DNA of 64,000 nt from contig NC_051120.1 of the NCBI RefSeq assembly GCF_014839805.1, positions 2,480,001 through 2,544,000 on the forward strand. Direction: 5' to 3'. The stretch's first letter is position 1. Each line of letters starts with the position of its first letter. This DNA comes from Manduca sexta. Taxonomy: Eukaryota > Arthropoda > Insecta > Lepidoptera > Sphingidae. The translations under genes were made by a program, and so were the position numbers. Below, piece after piece: positions 1 to 12,505 of this stretch. Below the pieces are notes generated by a model. It saw only the letters and a list, made by a program, of their open reading frames with translations. It did not search any database and was not told where the DNA came from.

Positions 1-776
1 CAATAGTGGATATTGTAAAGTCTATCATTAATAGAGTCAATACAGCATCATCCGTTGTGAAAGTGTTGGCATATCACGTCCTACACAATGGTGCAGGGTG
101 TACGCTGGCATTTATAAATGGGCATCAAAGGGCACTAAATTCTGGTGAGCTTAGTCAAAGGCGCAGTGGTCTTTGAGATTTCATTTCGGTATGTTTTCTT
201 ACCGAAATGACAAATCCAGATTAAATTTTGATATTGCGCACGGAAACTCTTACCAATGTCTGATTTGGAAATCGAATTTAAAACCTCTGCATGCCAGTTG
301 TAGCTACAATATGCAATACACCATCGAGGACATTTATAATAGTTCTACAAACCTCAAAATCTCAGTGGAATCGCTTACGTTAGTACTCCCTCCCACAATG
401 CTAATTCAGAGCAATTCCACTTGCTAATTCAAAATTCACCTTTCAAATTAGTCTAACGTCTAGCTCTACTTGACAATATACAAACACCCACCACGCAGGT
501 GTTCCGACTATTATCCTAAGCCAGGTCAAGGGCCTCCATTAAAGGACAGCGTTAATGTCTATTGCATTAGTACGTGAGCTATTAGTAGTCGATTATATCG
601 GGACACTGGATTGGTACTTTGTTTGTTGATTTGTGGTTTGGCTTGATTTTGTTGAAATCCTGGTGGTATTGTAAATGAGGGTGTTTGGCCGGTGGTTTCG
701 AAGGTGTTCCGTATTCGCTCGTGTAAAATACCTTTTCCAGGATAAAGATCCCGATGTATATTTTTACGGTTATAAA
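1..776. other. AT-rich stretch without recognised features
   Basis: I see no gene or repeat family here. The only structure is a small perfect hairpin at 181-210: 11-base arms (TCATTTCGGTA and its complement) around an 8-base loop. Short open frames on both strands show no recognisable protein features. Confidence 0.5.
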
Positions 777-1096
777 TAATATCAGCCCTGTATTATACAC
801 TGTCCCACTGTTGGGCACGGGCCTCCTCTACTACTGAGAGGGAATAGGCCTTAGTCCACCATGCTGGCCTAGTGCGGTTTGGTAGACTTCACACACCCTC
901 GAAAATTCCTAATAGAGAATTTCTCAGGTATGCAGGTTTCCTCATGATGTTTTCCTTCACCGTTAAAGCGAGCGATAATTCACAAACAATACACACATAA
1001 TTTTTAAGAAAAGTCAGAGGTTTATGCACTTGGGATTGGAACTTGCGGACATTCGTCTCGACAGTCCGTTCCACAACCAACTAGGCTATCGCCGCT
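777..1096 (-). repeat. SINE-A copy, near full length
   Basis: Read on the minus strand it starts with the tRNA-like head GCGGCGATAGCCTAGTTG, continues through the body segment AACATCATGAGGAAACCTGC, and ends in the tail containing CAGGGCTGATATTAT. The same family recurs about ten times in this window. It resembles the tRNA-derived SINEs widespread in butterflies (Metulj-type); the exact subfamily is not assigned. Open frames here on either strand are incidental. Confidence 0.85.
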
Positions 1097-1129
1097 TCTT
1101 ACTGTTATATTATGTTAATCTAGAACTGG

Positions 1130-1225
1130 TTTTTCTTTTATCATGATGTCAAATTGCATAGAAATCTGTACAGCCGTTTTTGCGTTTACTTCTAACAAAA
1201 ATCTGAACCTCTCTATAAAATTAAT
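1130..1225 (-). repeat. Repeat E fragment (RTE-like 3' region)
   Basis: The reverse complement shares the AAGTAAACGCAAAAACGGCTG motif region with the plus-strand copy at 11615-11875. It is a short degenerate fragment of a non-LTR-like tail. Confidence 0.45.
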
Positions 1226-2215
1226 ACTCTTCATTGAAAAGACTAAAGCTTAAGTAATTTCGAATTATCTTTTCAACTTTGAATCGATAAAAAATATATT
1301 TACAATTTTTTTAAAGGCTTCATCTGAAAGTGATCTCCTATCAATTCAAAGAGTAATATTGTTAACTGAGTGTGTGTGTGTTTTTTTTTTCTTTTTATAC
1401 CTTTTATTTTTTTTGTTCTTATGTGTGTGTAGAAAAATAAATGGTTCAAATGGTGTAAACGATATGAAATAATATTGACAGCAAATATTTGAGTTATTAA
1501 TATAATAACATATGTTCCAATTCGTAATACCAACCTAACCACAAAAGCTTCAGATAAAATCTATTATCTCAACCATCAATCATATCTAATAGCACACCAC
1601 TAATTAACATACCTACAATTAACGAATAACAATTTATTTTATAAACACTTTCGCCTTTATTTAGTGTATCACATTACCCGATATGATCTGTAGCGGCGCT
1701 GGCAGAGAACAAACCTGCCGTTTCTTATACTTAATTACCGACAAATTGAACGTTTACTCTCTATGCCTTAGATAGTGTGTGGCGCAAGGGAAGAGATAGC
1801 GAGGAAGAATATTTTGATCGAAATAATTTGCAGATAGAAAAATATAGCTAGTATTTTAGTATAAATTTTGGTAGAATAGAGAATATGATCCAAATAGGGA
1901 GGTAAAATTAAAATGTATAATACGTAATAACCCAATTGATTCAACAAAATATTATTAACAAGTTTTAGATTACAGCTGAGACGATTTCATAATAAACATA
2001 CCCCCGTAATAAACAATAAAACTTTGATTTAAAATAGGTCACAAGGAGCTCACAACCTAATAACTACAATTATTAGCTGTTGCAAACTTTACTTCCATTC
2101 TTGAAGTAATCAATCTTTAGATATTTCATAGAACGTACCAGACTATGTAACAAACACTCAATATTTTATCGTGGGTATAGTAGAATTTAAGTCCAATTCT
2201 GAATTATTTTTTAAT
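1226..2215. other. AT-rich stretch, microsatellite only
   Basis: No gene recognised. It contains a GT/T-rich simple repeat at about 1368-1412: (TG)n running into poly-T. Confidence 0.5.
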
Positions 2216-2440
2216 GCTTTTAATGACCAGACGAGCTTACCGTTCGCCTGATGGTAAGCGATACAATCGCCTATAAACCGCAGAAACACCATCCAACACA
2301 AATACAAAGAATTGTTTGGTATTCTACTGCGTTCGCTATCCTGAGACATCAGAATGTCTTATTATGTCCAGTAGTTACAATGTCTTCAATGTCCTTCAAA
2401 GGAACACAACATTGACTAACATTGCTGCTTGGAAAACTAC
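2216..2440 (+). repeat. Repeat D copy, partial
   Basis: Contains the family core CGCCTGATGGTAAGCGATA followed by ACACCATCCAACAC and TTGTTTGGTATTCTACTGCG, then TTATGTCCAGTAGTTACA. The same order of blocks is seen at 29360-29670 (plus) and 51651-51948 (minus). This is a lepidopteran interspersed repeat whose class I cannot settle from sequence alone. The block order breaks down after about 2440. Confidence 0.75.
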
Positions 2441-2792
2441 GAATCTGTTGAAAATTATACTTATCCCTAAACTAATTAAAGTGCAAATCGCTAGAACCCA
2501 CAACTGAAGCCACGCCAACATTGCTGGCACAACAGACGGCTCTTTTGATGGTAGCCTTTGGAACTTGACACCAGTTAGCGGGGCGTAACTCTTGTACGGT
2601 AAAAAGATGAATTATTGGATACAGAAATAGACGCATTAATTAAGTGCAAGATGGCAATGGTCTTGGATAGTCTTGGTGGAAACGAATCCAAATTTCAAAG
2701 AGGTTGTTTTCTAGCAATGATGTTATTGCATTTGTTGTAAGAACTTATCAAGTCCATATTCTTGAAAATGTAGGCAAAAATACATCTAGAGC

Positions 2793-2945
2793 CCCACTAT
2801 TCGCCATGTGTGTACCGTCCCATGATGTGATAGAGGGCGAGTCTATTGCCATATCGGCTAATACTGAATAGAAAAACTCAATACCAGTTCCCGCGACCCG
2901 GCATCCGAAGCCGGGACTTCAAAGCAGTGACGTACCATGCTCGTA
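2793..2945 (-). repeat. SINE-B fragment
   Basis: The minus strand carries the SINE-B middle and tail (…CATGATGGGACGG-like segment, GATAGACTCGCC-like segment) and a degenerate tRNA-like B-box. It lacks the extreme 3' end. Confidence 0.7.
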
Positions 2946-3074
2946 ATAAAACAATACTGGAAGGCAAAGAAAATCCAAGGAGGAAGCCCTAAGTACAATT
3001 GAACTTATTATTGTATACATAAATAATATTAAACTTATTGGCAGATAAATCATCTTTTATTCTTCCCAGATTTT

Positions 3075-3224
3075 TTGTATATCTGGTTCTAACAGACCGG
3101 CATAATTGTGTCGACTACCGAGGAGTAATCATCTCTCGTTGGTCGACATTCTATTGGACTCCGTTCCACTCACCAATCACCATCTGGTGCAGTGGAGTCA
3201 CTTTGCCCGTGGACGTATAAAAAA
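3075..3224 (+). repeat. Repeat C, 3' portion
   Basis: Contains GACCGGCATAATTGTGTCGA, AGTAATCATCTCTCGTTGGT, ACATTCTATTGGACTCC and the A-rich end, so it represents the 3' half of the repeat C consensus seen complete at 16922-17166. Confidence 0.8.
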
Positions 3225-3260
3225 AGGGTATGCTATACGTTTCTAACTCTTCAAAAGTGT

Positions 3261-3548
3261 TCATGATCCTTTATACACACATCATCACGCATTTTATCCC
3301 CGAAGGGGTATGCAGAGGTGCGACCAGGGCACCCACTTTTCGCCGAGTGTGTTCCGTCCCAGAATGTGATAGGGGGCGAGCCTATCGCCATTTCGGGCAC
3401 AAATCCAGACTCCGGGCTGATATTGAGCAGAAAAAACCCAATTATCACTTTGCCCGACCCGGGATTCGAACCCAGGACCTCAGAGCGCTGCCGTACCGCG
3501 CATGCAGTACAACTACGCCACCGAGGCAGTCATTTCATGATCCTTTAT
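3261..3548 (-). mobile_element. Full-length SINE-B with target-site duplication
   Basis: The element (3275-3534) is complete on the minus strand. It has head GCCTCGGTGGCGTAGTTG, A- and B-box-like tRNA promoter segments (GGTCCTGGGTTCGAATCCCG), body and tail. It is flanked by a perfect 14-bp direct repeat TCATGATCCTTTAT at 3261-3274 and 3535-3548, the signature of target-primed insertion. Of the SINE-B copies here it appears closest to consensus, so it is probably a young insertion. The ~100-codon open frames crossing it are incidental. Confidence 0.92.
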
Positions 3549-5348
3549 GATATATCATAAATAAGCATTTTGTTGTGTCATTGAAAAGTTTAAGATCTTC
3601 TTCACAACAAAATTCTTCGTTAGTGTTCATGTAATATCAACCGATCAATGTGAATTTATATATCAAATCATACGTTCAAAGTTCGTTAAGATTATAACAC
3701 GATTCCTATAAATACATGACACCAAAAGCAAACTCAATATTGCGATTGAAATCGAAGTAGTATGCCTTCGAACTCTCAAAACAAATGATAAACTGGTACA
3801 ATAAGTTATTGTCAGGCCGAAAGCACACGATCGATACGTACTTACTAAAGTTAATTGTTAAGGAAAGGTTAAATTTACGTTGGTTGATGTTTAAGGAGAT
3901 TATTGATGTCTTACAATAGTTTGTGATGCAGTTCAGTCGTCAATAAAAAAAGCAATGGAAGTTTATGAATTAGCTTAAGACTCCAGTAAAATTATGTCCC
4001 AAATATTTGTTTTAAAAAGAGAAATGGACTCTATCTAGCTCTGGTAAATTTGGCTGATTAACTTAGTGTTTCTTTCAGAGAATGTACTGACATTTGTTAC
4101 AAAACAATATTGAATAAAGACCCATAGATTCAGGACAAACATCTACCCAATTCAGTTTATCAAGTTTAATATGTCCTAATATCCAGAAGCAAAAGTATTG
4201 TAATGTATTCATTTGGACCACCTATGATGTCCCACATTATCGTGTATTAGATTTTGATTTTAGTACATTGTATTTTCAACCACAATCCATTCGATTAAAA
4301 TTCGATTGTTTGCCAGAGCCCTTAAACAATTTAGCCTCTATCGATTCTGCGGCTACCGTAATAGTGTTTATAATAAATATATAAGATAAAGTGGTCCGCA
4401 CGTTCTATATCGGTGTGCTGTCGGCGCGTGACTGACTTCTGAACTCAAATGTTGCTCCCGGGCAGGGTTGGCGAAGAGGTTTTAATTGGTTATTTTAATG
4501 AATTATTACATAGGCTCCTTGTTTTTTTTAAATCAAGAGATGATGATGGTGTATTGTAGGTAATTCACTTCATTTAGTAAATGCTTTATGAGATAGTAAC
4601 TGCTATAGAATATTCTTCACAATAAAGGTGTGCAAATGGTATCACTATCTATTTTTCGTGCTAAGAAGCAAGGACTAGGTACTGTTTATTCCAATTAGCA
4701 GAACATAATAAACAACGTAATCATTAAACATTATAAAACTTATTCAAAGGACGATGAATATCATTCATTTCTGTCAAATTCTGCATCTACCTCTGGTTCG
4801 TGTTGCTACAATTTAAGAGCAGAAGTATCACTTGCGAGCATGCAAATAAGTTACTCGTCTCGATAGTTAATTATATTACTTATTTTAATTTTTATAAATA
4901 GAATTATATTTAATACAAAATCATTTTCATCCTTATCAACTTATTGAATCGGCAGTACAAGCGTCTGCCCTATGCTTTTAAATGTAATCTCGCTTTTAAG
5001 TTCGATTACCAAGGAATAACTGGATTGTGGTGTTAATCTTTTATAATACGTTCTATTTTAGATACAATACAAGGATTAAAGTATTATTGAAAAGTTAATA
5101 CGGGTTTAGTTTTAGTGACGATAGGGAGGACAAAAATTTTAAAATTTTGCTCTCTTTATAAGCATGTAGTATTTGATATATTACCGCCATTAACTTTATT
5201 ATAATTTAAAAAAAAAATATTTCAATGAGTAGCAAGTACATTTCCTTCATTTAGAGACATATGTTTCTAGCTAGCGTTATCCCAGCTTAATTCTATAGTT
5301 AAGTGCACAAACTTCCACTTCATCTCGCCTTAATTTTCAATAAGAAAT
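3549..5348. other. Long AT-rich stretch without recognised features
   Basis: No gene, RNA gene or recognised repeat. A slightly GC-richer patch at about 4390-4470 has no open reading frame or splice context that I can defend. Confidence 0.5.
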
Positions 5349-5530
5349 CTATACATATAAAACAAATTCCCCTTTTCTGTCTGTCTGTGTGATATCCATT
5401 TTCTCAAAATCTACTGAACGAATTTTTATGATATTTGGTATGGAGATAGTTTAAAACCCTAGGAAGGTTATAGGCTACTTTCTATTCTGGGAAAATATAC
5501 ATATACGAAGCCGCGAGCTAAAGCAAGTAT
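5349..5530 (+). repeat. Repeat E copy (RTE-like 3' tail)
   Basis: Shows the usual block order of lepidopteran RTE-like tails: TTTCTGTCTGTCTGTG, CTACTGAACGAATTTTTATG, TTTGGTATGGAGATAG, TATAGGCTACTT, then GAAGCCGCGAGCTAAAGC. No coding part is attached. Confidence 0.75.
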
Positions 5531-5794
5531 ACAATAAAAAGGTATTCAAAACCATGGTAGAAAAACGTCAGTGTCAACCCTAGCGGAGTCAAGCGTCGTC
5601 AGTTTTTGCCTCCAATACCTAATGACAAAGGCGTCATTATCAAATCACGGCTTGTCGGTTTTTTACACGACGCTGTTGCAGTCGTGGTTATCAGATTGAA
5701 AAATTATGGTGCCCTTCAATATACCACGATTGGGTTTTACTGTCGGTCGGAAATTTTGGATTGCTGTTAGAATTCTATATAATACATTATACAG

Positions 5795-5935
5795 TCATGT
5801 TTCTTATCCGTGAGGGGGTAGACAGAGGCGTAACTAGAGCACCTACTTGTGGCTATATGTATTCGTCTCGTGTGATAGGGGCCTATCGCCATATTGAGAA
5901 AAATTCCATCCATGATACGAACCTTAGCGCGGTAG
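5795..5935 (-). repeat. SINE-B fragment, degenerate
   Basis: The minus strand retains the SINE-B tail (…CCCCTCACGG-like end) and GGCGATAGGCCCC segment but no tRNA-like head. Strongly diverged. Confidence 0.6.
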
Positions 5936-6635
5936 TATATTATCTTAATAAAGTTGCGCCAGCGGAGCCGCTTATGTATAAAATATCTATGTATGTAGGT
6001 AAAGAACTTGATCAAAACACTCCTTATCTTATCTTTTTTATTTTGTTTCGATCATGATGCTCTGAATTCTATGATTATTAGTAAGCTTAACATATTTAAT
6101 TTCATATTTTCGATAAAGTTTGAATAATAAAGAAAGGTTTGATTTAGTTTTTTTAACCGCTCCAATTAATTAAATTAACGAACGATCTTGTTCGGTATCT
6201 TTATATGGAAATTGACCAATCAGAGAAAAGTTTGATAGCAACGCTCGCAGAAATATATTTTTGAATAGGTTTATTTTCCACTACGATCTTGAGCTACTGA
6301 TCTGTTTGGTTTTCATTCGTTAATTATGAATACCATGTAAGTTGCATCGATCTTCTACAAACTGTAGTTAATAAACACAGCAAATTTTAGTTGAAGCAAA
6401 TCAATAATAATCTAAGAATTGCCGTGCGCTGTCATAGAAATATCTAGAAACATGGGATTTGCTTCATCAAACACTAATATCGTAAATTATCGTGTATTAG
6501 TATTATTGTACTCTGCCGCCTAATTACTAGACTCAGCAATATTCTTAGATGCAACAATAGGCAGTAAATCATAGGTATTATTGGGCACATAAGTTGCAGC
6601 TTTATTTATTTTAGAAGTTGCTTTTTTAATTCTAC
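5936..6635. other. AT-rich stretch without recognised features
   Basis: Nothing recognised. Small ORFs here have no domain or signal features. Confidence 0.45.
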
Positions 6636-6775
6636 TAATATTATAAATGCGAAAGTTTGTGAGGATGGAAGTATATATGTTTGTTCTTCTTTCATGAATA
6701 AACTACTGTACGGATTTGGATGAACCTTTACAGTAATATTGGTTATACATCAAAATAACACATAGGCTACAATTT
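6636..6775 (+). repeat. Repeat E copy, 5' part of tail
   Basis: Contains AATATTATAAATGCGAAAGT, then GTTTGTGAGGATGGAAGT, an AACTACTGTACGGATTTGGATG block and CATAGGCTACA. Truncated before the GC-rich end. Confidence 0.7.
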
Positions 6776-6864
6776 ATAATGATTTTGTGTAATTTGGTCA
6801 TAATATAACGACACATATCAAGTAAGTCGTTAAAAAAAATATCCCGGAAAAGAAGAAGAAGAGG

Positions 6865-6918
6865 TCCGTGCCCAGCAGTGGGGACAGTATATAATATAAA
6901 TCTGATATAATAATTATA
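6865..6918 (+). repeat. SINE-A 3' tail fragment
   Basis: GAGGTCCGTGCCCAGCAGTG followed by GACAGTATATAATA and a CTGATAT-type terminus matches only the last ~50 bases of SINE-A. It directly follows CCCGGAAAAG, a repeat E-like segment. Confidence 0.65.
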
Positions 6919-8104
6919 CAAAATAAAAATCCAGAATAATTTTGGTGAATATTATTTTTGAAAGCTCAAAAAAGCCGTCGACTGTACATAAGAATGCATC
7001 ACAATTATTTATCAATTTGATGTAATGATACGCGCTCACGTGGCTAATGACTAGTGTTGCCAGCTTTAAAGTAGAAAATGGTGTGGGGAAAAAAGGGACG
7101 GCACATTAGCCTTCAAGCATTATGAAAAAATACTAGTTTTCTTCGTAAAATTATGTTTTGCATATTTGTAAGGGAGGCCAGAATAATTCATACCAAAAAT
7201 TAGATTATTTAATTTATTTTAGTTTGTAGTCATTATTTTTCTTACTCTTTCTTAAATATAGCTGTATAATATATCTGTAATGGGCAAATATATCAGCCTC
7301 TAATGATTAAAATGTCTTAGAAAATTTAATTTTGTTAAAATATATAATATGGTTTTGGTGTACCATAGAAATAAATAATTCATGTAAAAATTTCTGGAGC
7401 GAAAATAGGCAAATATTTTCCATTTATCAAAGTCGGAATATATTTTTTTAGTCGTTTGGTGTATGAAATAGATTTTTACCAATAGATTACAATCTAGTCT
7501 ATAAGACAAATAAGTAATACTATTCTTACTCAATTTCCTAGGTTCTAAGTTTACACCTAAGTTTATTGTGCTAGGCACTTACTTAGATTCTAATTATGAA
7601 AACATTTTGTAATTTTTGTATAAAAAGTAGAAACATAATAAAAAAAATAATCTTAACATAAAAAAATACAGTTATACTCAACACCATTCTTCGATTCGCT
7701 CAAGAAAGAACACGACAATTCTCAAAAATAACCTTTTATTAACTTAAGACAGCAAACGATATGGTAACACCACTAATGACTTCAATTAGGCAGATGATTT
7801 GGTCTCGTAGCACGTAGTGATGTACTTTCGACACACAAATTGCGTGCGCTCGCGCATTGTTCAGTGATTGAGTTATCGACAATTAAATCGTTTGGATTTT
7901 TATTATTTAATTATAATTATGGGAACTGTTTTACAAGTGAGGTTACATTATATGAAATTTTCGTTGTTAACCTCTGATGGGTTTTAATTCAGTGATGATA
8001 ATGTCTGTTTCGTGTCTTTAATTTAATTGACAGCTTTTATTTCCTCATAATGCTGAAGATGTTTCTAATAGAACTGAAATGAGAACTAATAATTTTAAGT
8101 TTGC
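6919..8104. other. AT-rich stretch without recognised features
   Basis: Nothing recognised. Base composition is strongly A/T and the open frames are short. Confidence 0.5.
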
Positions 8105-8320
8105 ATGATGTCGTTGCGGGTCGATAAGGATAATTATAGACTGATATCTCTGGACAAAGAATGTCCACTGACGAGAGATGATTACCTCTTGGCAGTCGGC
8201 AAAATTATGCCGGCCGGTTGGAACCGGATATGTACAGGTCGATCCCGGAATGCAATACACTTACGTGGTCCACTAGGGCGGGTTTTAACACCTTGTGTAC
8301 GGTCTATATCACCAGCAAAG
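8105..8320 (-). repeat. Repeat C copy, partial
   Basis: The reverse complement reads through TTAAAACCCGCC, TAAGTGTATTGCATTCCGGG, TATCCGGTTCCAACCGGCCG and TCATCTCTCGTCAGTGGACA. The spans on both strands lack stops for ~70-80 codons, but this is a property of the repeat and not a gene. Confidence 0.8.
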
Positions 8321-9839
8321 GCTTATCTGATCGGTATAACTATATTTATATAATAATACAAGTGACACTCTACTGAATTTCAATAAACATCTACATTAAA
8401 ATAAAGTCTCACACGGATTTGATTTCTCCGACCCCTTGAGTTTTTATCCGATCCATTCTGTTTCCATTTGAGTAATTCGCCTTTCTTAGTACGAGTTCAT
8501 CACTACTTGAGCGTGACGGTCTTTGACTCTCTTAGCGATGACCGGTTTCTTTGAAGCCATTGTCTTTTTGTTTTTGGAGTGGTCAGGCCCTTGGTCTCTG
8601 GAAGTTCGAGTTTTGGGATTTCAAGTAATTGGTATAGTTAAAATTATAGCTAACTACAACAAATTTGATATCTATTTCCCAGTTTAGTTAAATGTTATAT
8701 TCATGATATTTTTACAAATAAATAACAGTTTTGTAAATATTATAAACTCTAAAATAACTATTACATTCGACGATATAGCTTTCATCAAAAAAAATTAAAA
8801 AGTCAACTCAATTGTTTATATCGCTAATTTCCATTTCCCACAAACTAGGCCAGTATGATCTCATTCCAGCAAATCCATGCAAGGCTCATCACGGAAACAT
8901 GACATACGTCCAAACGCGGGTTCCCAGCCCCTCCCTTGATTAATGGTGGATATATTCCTGTCAGCACCTTTACACCGCTCCATGTCACGAACTAACGGTG
9001 CTCATTGTTATTCGTAAACAGAGCCTAGTTCTGGCCTAGCGTGTTACGTGCCTAGGTTTTGATTCTGGTGTGAAAAGTTTATGAGTGGTATTGTGGAATC
9101 TTGATTGGTATTAGACATAAAAATGTGAGGGAATTTGTAAATTTCCTGAAGAACTCCAACTTTAGTTCTTATTTGTTGCTTGAATAAAGGTTATTGCATT
9201 TGGATCACGCAGATGAAAAGATGCAATAGTTTAGTTTTGAATGAAACTCTTATGCTGGAGATTAAGATTTTACGCCAGCCTGATGACATAATTCACTTTT
9301 TGAGCTACGTAATGAATACTTCTTCCACTGATATAAGAGTTTACATATTATATCAGTGCAAAAAAATAATGAAGAAAAGAAAATAGAACTTCAATTGTTA
9401 CAAGTGGCAAGACTTCCAAAATCAAAAATTACAAAGAAAAAGATTATTATAATTCTTGCACAAAATTAAGCCCTATTACATAAAACTCGTGACCTTGTCG
9501 TTAATGAAAAGGATTTATGATTTCCACATGTTCTTTGTCCACATAAGTACAATCCTAATTATCAAGATATTCTTCCTTGTGCAATGTGCATCGAGCGTGA
9601 ACATGCAACTAGGCCAAGAACGCATTTATGATTCATTTTTCTGCAAATTGTCTTGCTCGGGATCTTCTGAATAAAGTCAGTCATTTAAGGTAATTTTTAT
9701 AATGGTTAAATTATTTAGAATTGATGCTTATGGTCTTATTTTACTACTAGCTAAGACCGCAACTCTGTGTACGGGGAGGATAAATCTCTTACCGTATTTT
9801 TATTACACATATCTTTTTTTCTATATCTGATTTTAATGA
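8321..9839. other. AT-rich stretch; one signal-peptide-like ORF
   Basis: No gene can be supported. A 56-codon ORF from an ATG at 9504 to the stop after 9671 encodes a hydrophobic N-terminal segment (FFVHISTILIIKIFFLV) and a short two-cysteine tail. This is as likely to be chance in AT-rich DNA as a small secreted peptide. Confidence 0.3.
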
Positions 9840-9945
9840 AACAGAGCATTATGTTCCTAGTTTTATAATTTCCACTTGTGGATATGAGATGATAATCCGT
9901 TTAGTAGTTTTTGAGATTTGTGGGAACAGACTGAAATAAATCTAA
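9840..9945 (+). repeat. Repeat E-like degenerate fragment
   Basis: Blocks resembling the tail (GATAATCCGTTTAGTAGTTT, TTGAGATTTGTGGGAACAGA) are recognisable but strongly diverged. Confidence 0.35.
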
Positions 9946-11614
9946 ACATCTTTTATTTGTATTACATTACTCTTCACTAGTTACCGTTTTTCTGTTTTAT
10001 TGTTTTTCTATGTATCGGATTCTGCTGTTTTAGTATACTTTCGAGTATGGATACATAGATAGTATATTTTGGCGCAGCGCCGTATATTATGATTGTTATT
10101 GAAAGGTCGCAGGTTCTATACCATCTCGAGGGCCACCCATTTAGCTTTTATTAGCTTACATATGCATTTAGTGTTAATTGTTTTTTCGTATCTGAAATAA
10201 AATCGCGATCTACCCGCGTAAAATATCTCAAATTTTCACGGCTTTGGGCAAGTCAAATTACGAGCATTACACCTACTAGTAAGTGGAGTTGGGTTTAGGT
10301 AGATTGTCGAATTACAAGAGATGATAACCCCTCGCCAGTCGCCACAGTTATGCCGAGCTATTTCAGAAATAGTTCAAATATAGTCCAACTCAAATTTCAA
10401 CATTGTAGACCTAATTCCTCTTACTAAAGACTTACAAGTGGGACAGATCTCCAATATCGATGGCAATTCACACCTATACTTAATATAGTGTAGAAAAGCA
10501 TACAAAGAAACGAGTCCCTCGCTAACCCGCGCTGTAAAGGATTTGTTTGTGTTGGAACGAGTTTATCCGCAAGGTGGCACGCCCACGGCCGTGTGGGTGG
10601 ACTGGTTCGTACAGGTTGCGGATTCGAAGCCCGTTTTTGTACTTTTCAAACTGCATAAAGGTTGTTTGATATAGGGTCATGTGACTTGGGTAAGGGATTC
10701 ATAGGTTTTGCTCTATATTGAGGGATGGTTAAAAAGAATTTAAATAGGCTCGTAGACTTGGTCATAACTATGCTTCAAATATGAAGTAATATCTGTAAAG
10801 TGCGTTCTCATTACATCTGTAAGCTTTTAGGTAAATTGTCGACCTAAGATATATCTCATTTTGAGTTAATCAATAATCGGGACAGTTAACTTCTTCGTCC
10901 TTTTTCTATTTATTGTATTAATTATTTTGGTCTTGGGATGGTTTTCCAGATCGTGCAACATCATGCGAGTTTTCTAAAATGATTTGCCATAAATTATTTG
11001 TTTAGAGTTGAACTCTGGTCGACTGCTAATTATGAAATTAATTCAGGCAATTTCACAAACTATGACCAAATAGGTAGCATCATTAAAACTCACTTGAATC
11101 ATAGAAGAAGGATTGCCAGGTAATGTTACTAGTTATTACGACAGCAAATTAGAGTTTAAAACAGTCGAAATGCATTCATGAGAAATTACTAAAATAACAC
11201 TCAAAGCTATCGAATCTGTCGAGTAAATAACTCATGTAAACCAGTTATAAATTATTGTTATTGTGGTGCTAAACGCAGCTCAAATTGATGCTTTTCCTAC
11301 GCGTGGTGTCAACTGTCAACTGCGAGATTACTGCTTTACGAAACGCTCTGCACCTGTTAGTCTAAGAAATTGTGTGGTCAGCACGAGAATTGTCAGTTAT
11401 TAGAGATATATTAACCAAGAAATTTGATTCAGTATTCATTCACAAGGCATCTATTAGGCCTGTAGGCAATTTTGCTATAATTGGGAATTGTTTTCAAATT
11501 AGTTGATTATTGTAAAGCTTGGAGTTAGTTTGTTCAACACCGAGTTTGTTTATGACAACCTCTGAACGCAGACTTCGTTTTTTATTAAGGTATATGTGGT
11601 TATTAAATCTTATC
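9946..11614. other. AT-rich stretch with one repeat C fragment
   Basis: A ~75-bp minus-strand piece of repeat C lies at about 10290-10365 (AGAGATGATAACCCCTCGCC, ATGCCGAGCT). The rest, including a GC-richer patch at 10540-10640, holds nothing I recognise. Confidence 0.45.
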
Positions 11615-11875
11615 TTATTGATCTTATAAATGCGAAAGTTTGTAAAAATTTTGGAATGTTTGTTGGAAGTAAATGCAAAAACAGCTGAACGCATATCGAT
11701 GAAATTAAGCATATTGATGAACCATGCCCTGAATGAGCACATAAGCTACTTTTTAGCAATTTTTTTTACCAGTTTTTTTTCTCCTATAGGAAATAAAAGC
11801 TATGGAGCTACAGTGTTTTATGGCCTTTTATAGCGGGAAGGCTATCCAATTGAGCGTAGCCGCGAGCAACACCTA
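11615..11875 (+). repeat. Repeat E copy, internally diverged
   Basis: Begins ATAAATGCGAAAGTTTGTAA, has GTAAATGCAAAAACAGCTGA in the middle and ends AGCGTAGCCGCGAGCAACA. The block order equals that of the other E copies, with poly-T interruptions near 11760. Confidence 0.7.
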
Positions 11876-12327
11876 GTTAAAAGTAAATTAGTTAGATAGA
11901 TTTTAGGAACCTTTAATTTTAAGTGATATTCTAACAATGTCGACTTTTATAAAATATTGTAAACAATTAAACTTTAAAATACAAACACAGTTATAAGGAG
12001 ATCCAACAACCAGCTCATTTGGCGAGGAACATTTGCATTAGGGTAATAAGGTGCTTTGGAAAACATAGCTCAAGGCTAGCAGAAAGATCGTTCAGAATGC
12101 TAAACGCACGCCTACATAACTAGGTCGAGTTTGATAGATGACCGGCTAAGATTTTATAATTAGGGATTGCCATTTATACCATTACTGATTTGGTTTATTA
12201 GACTGTACTAAAATGGTTATTGATATTGGTTTTAAGCTCTTAATTTATCTAACTACCTTTTGGACTATGTAGCTATAAAGGTTTTATAGATTTTGCGTAT
12301 ATTCTTTTGTGAATCTATTGTTATTTA

Positions 12328-12505
12328 TAATAATATTATAAACAGGGAAAGTTTGTATCTTTGTAGGAGCTAATCTCTGGAACTACTGAACTGATTTAGA
12401 GAATTCTTCCAATAATAGGAGGTTATATTACTCCTAAATGCTATAGGCTACTTTATCCCGGAAAGACGTTGACACGCAGGCATATCTGCGGGCAATACAT
12501 AGTAC
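12328..12505 (+). repeat. Repeat E copy
   Basis: Blocks ATAATATTATAAACAGGGAA, GGAACTACTGAACTGATTT, GCTATAGGCTACTTTATCCC and a GCGGGCAATAC-type end follow in the family order. Confidence 0.7.

Noticed and set aside
3230..3560. Overlapping 65-106-codon open frames on both strands
   Set aside because: They lie entirely within the full-length SINE-B; openness comes from the GC-richer repeat.
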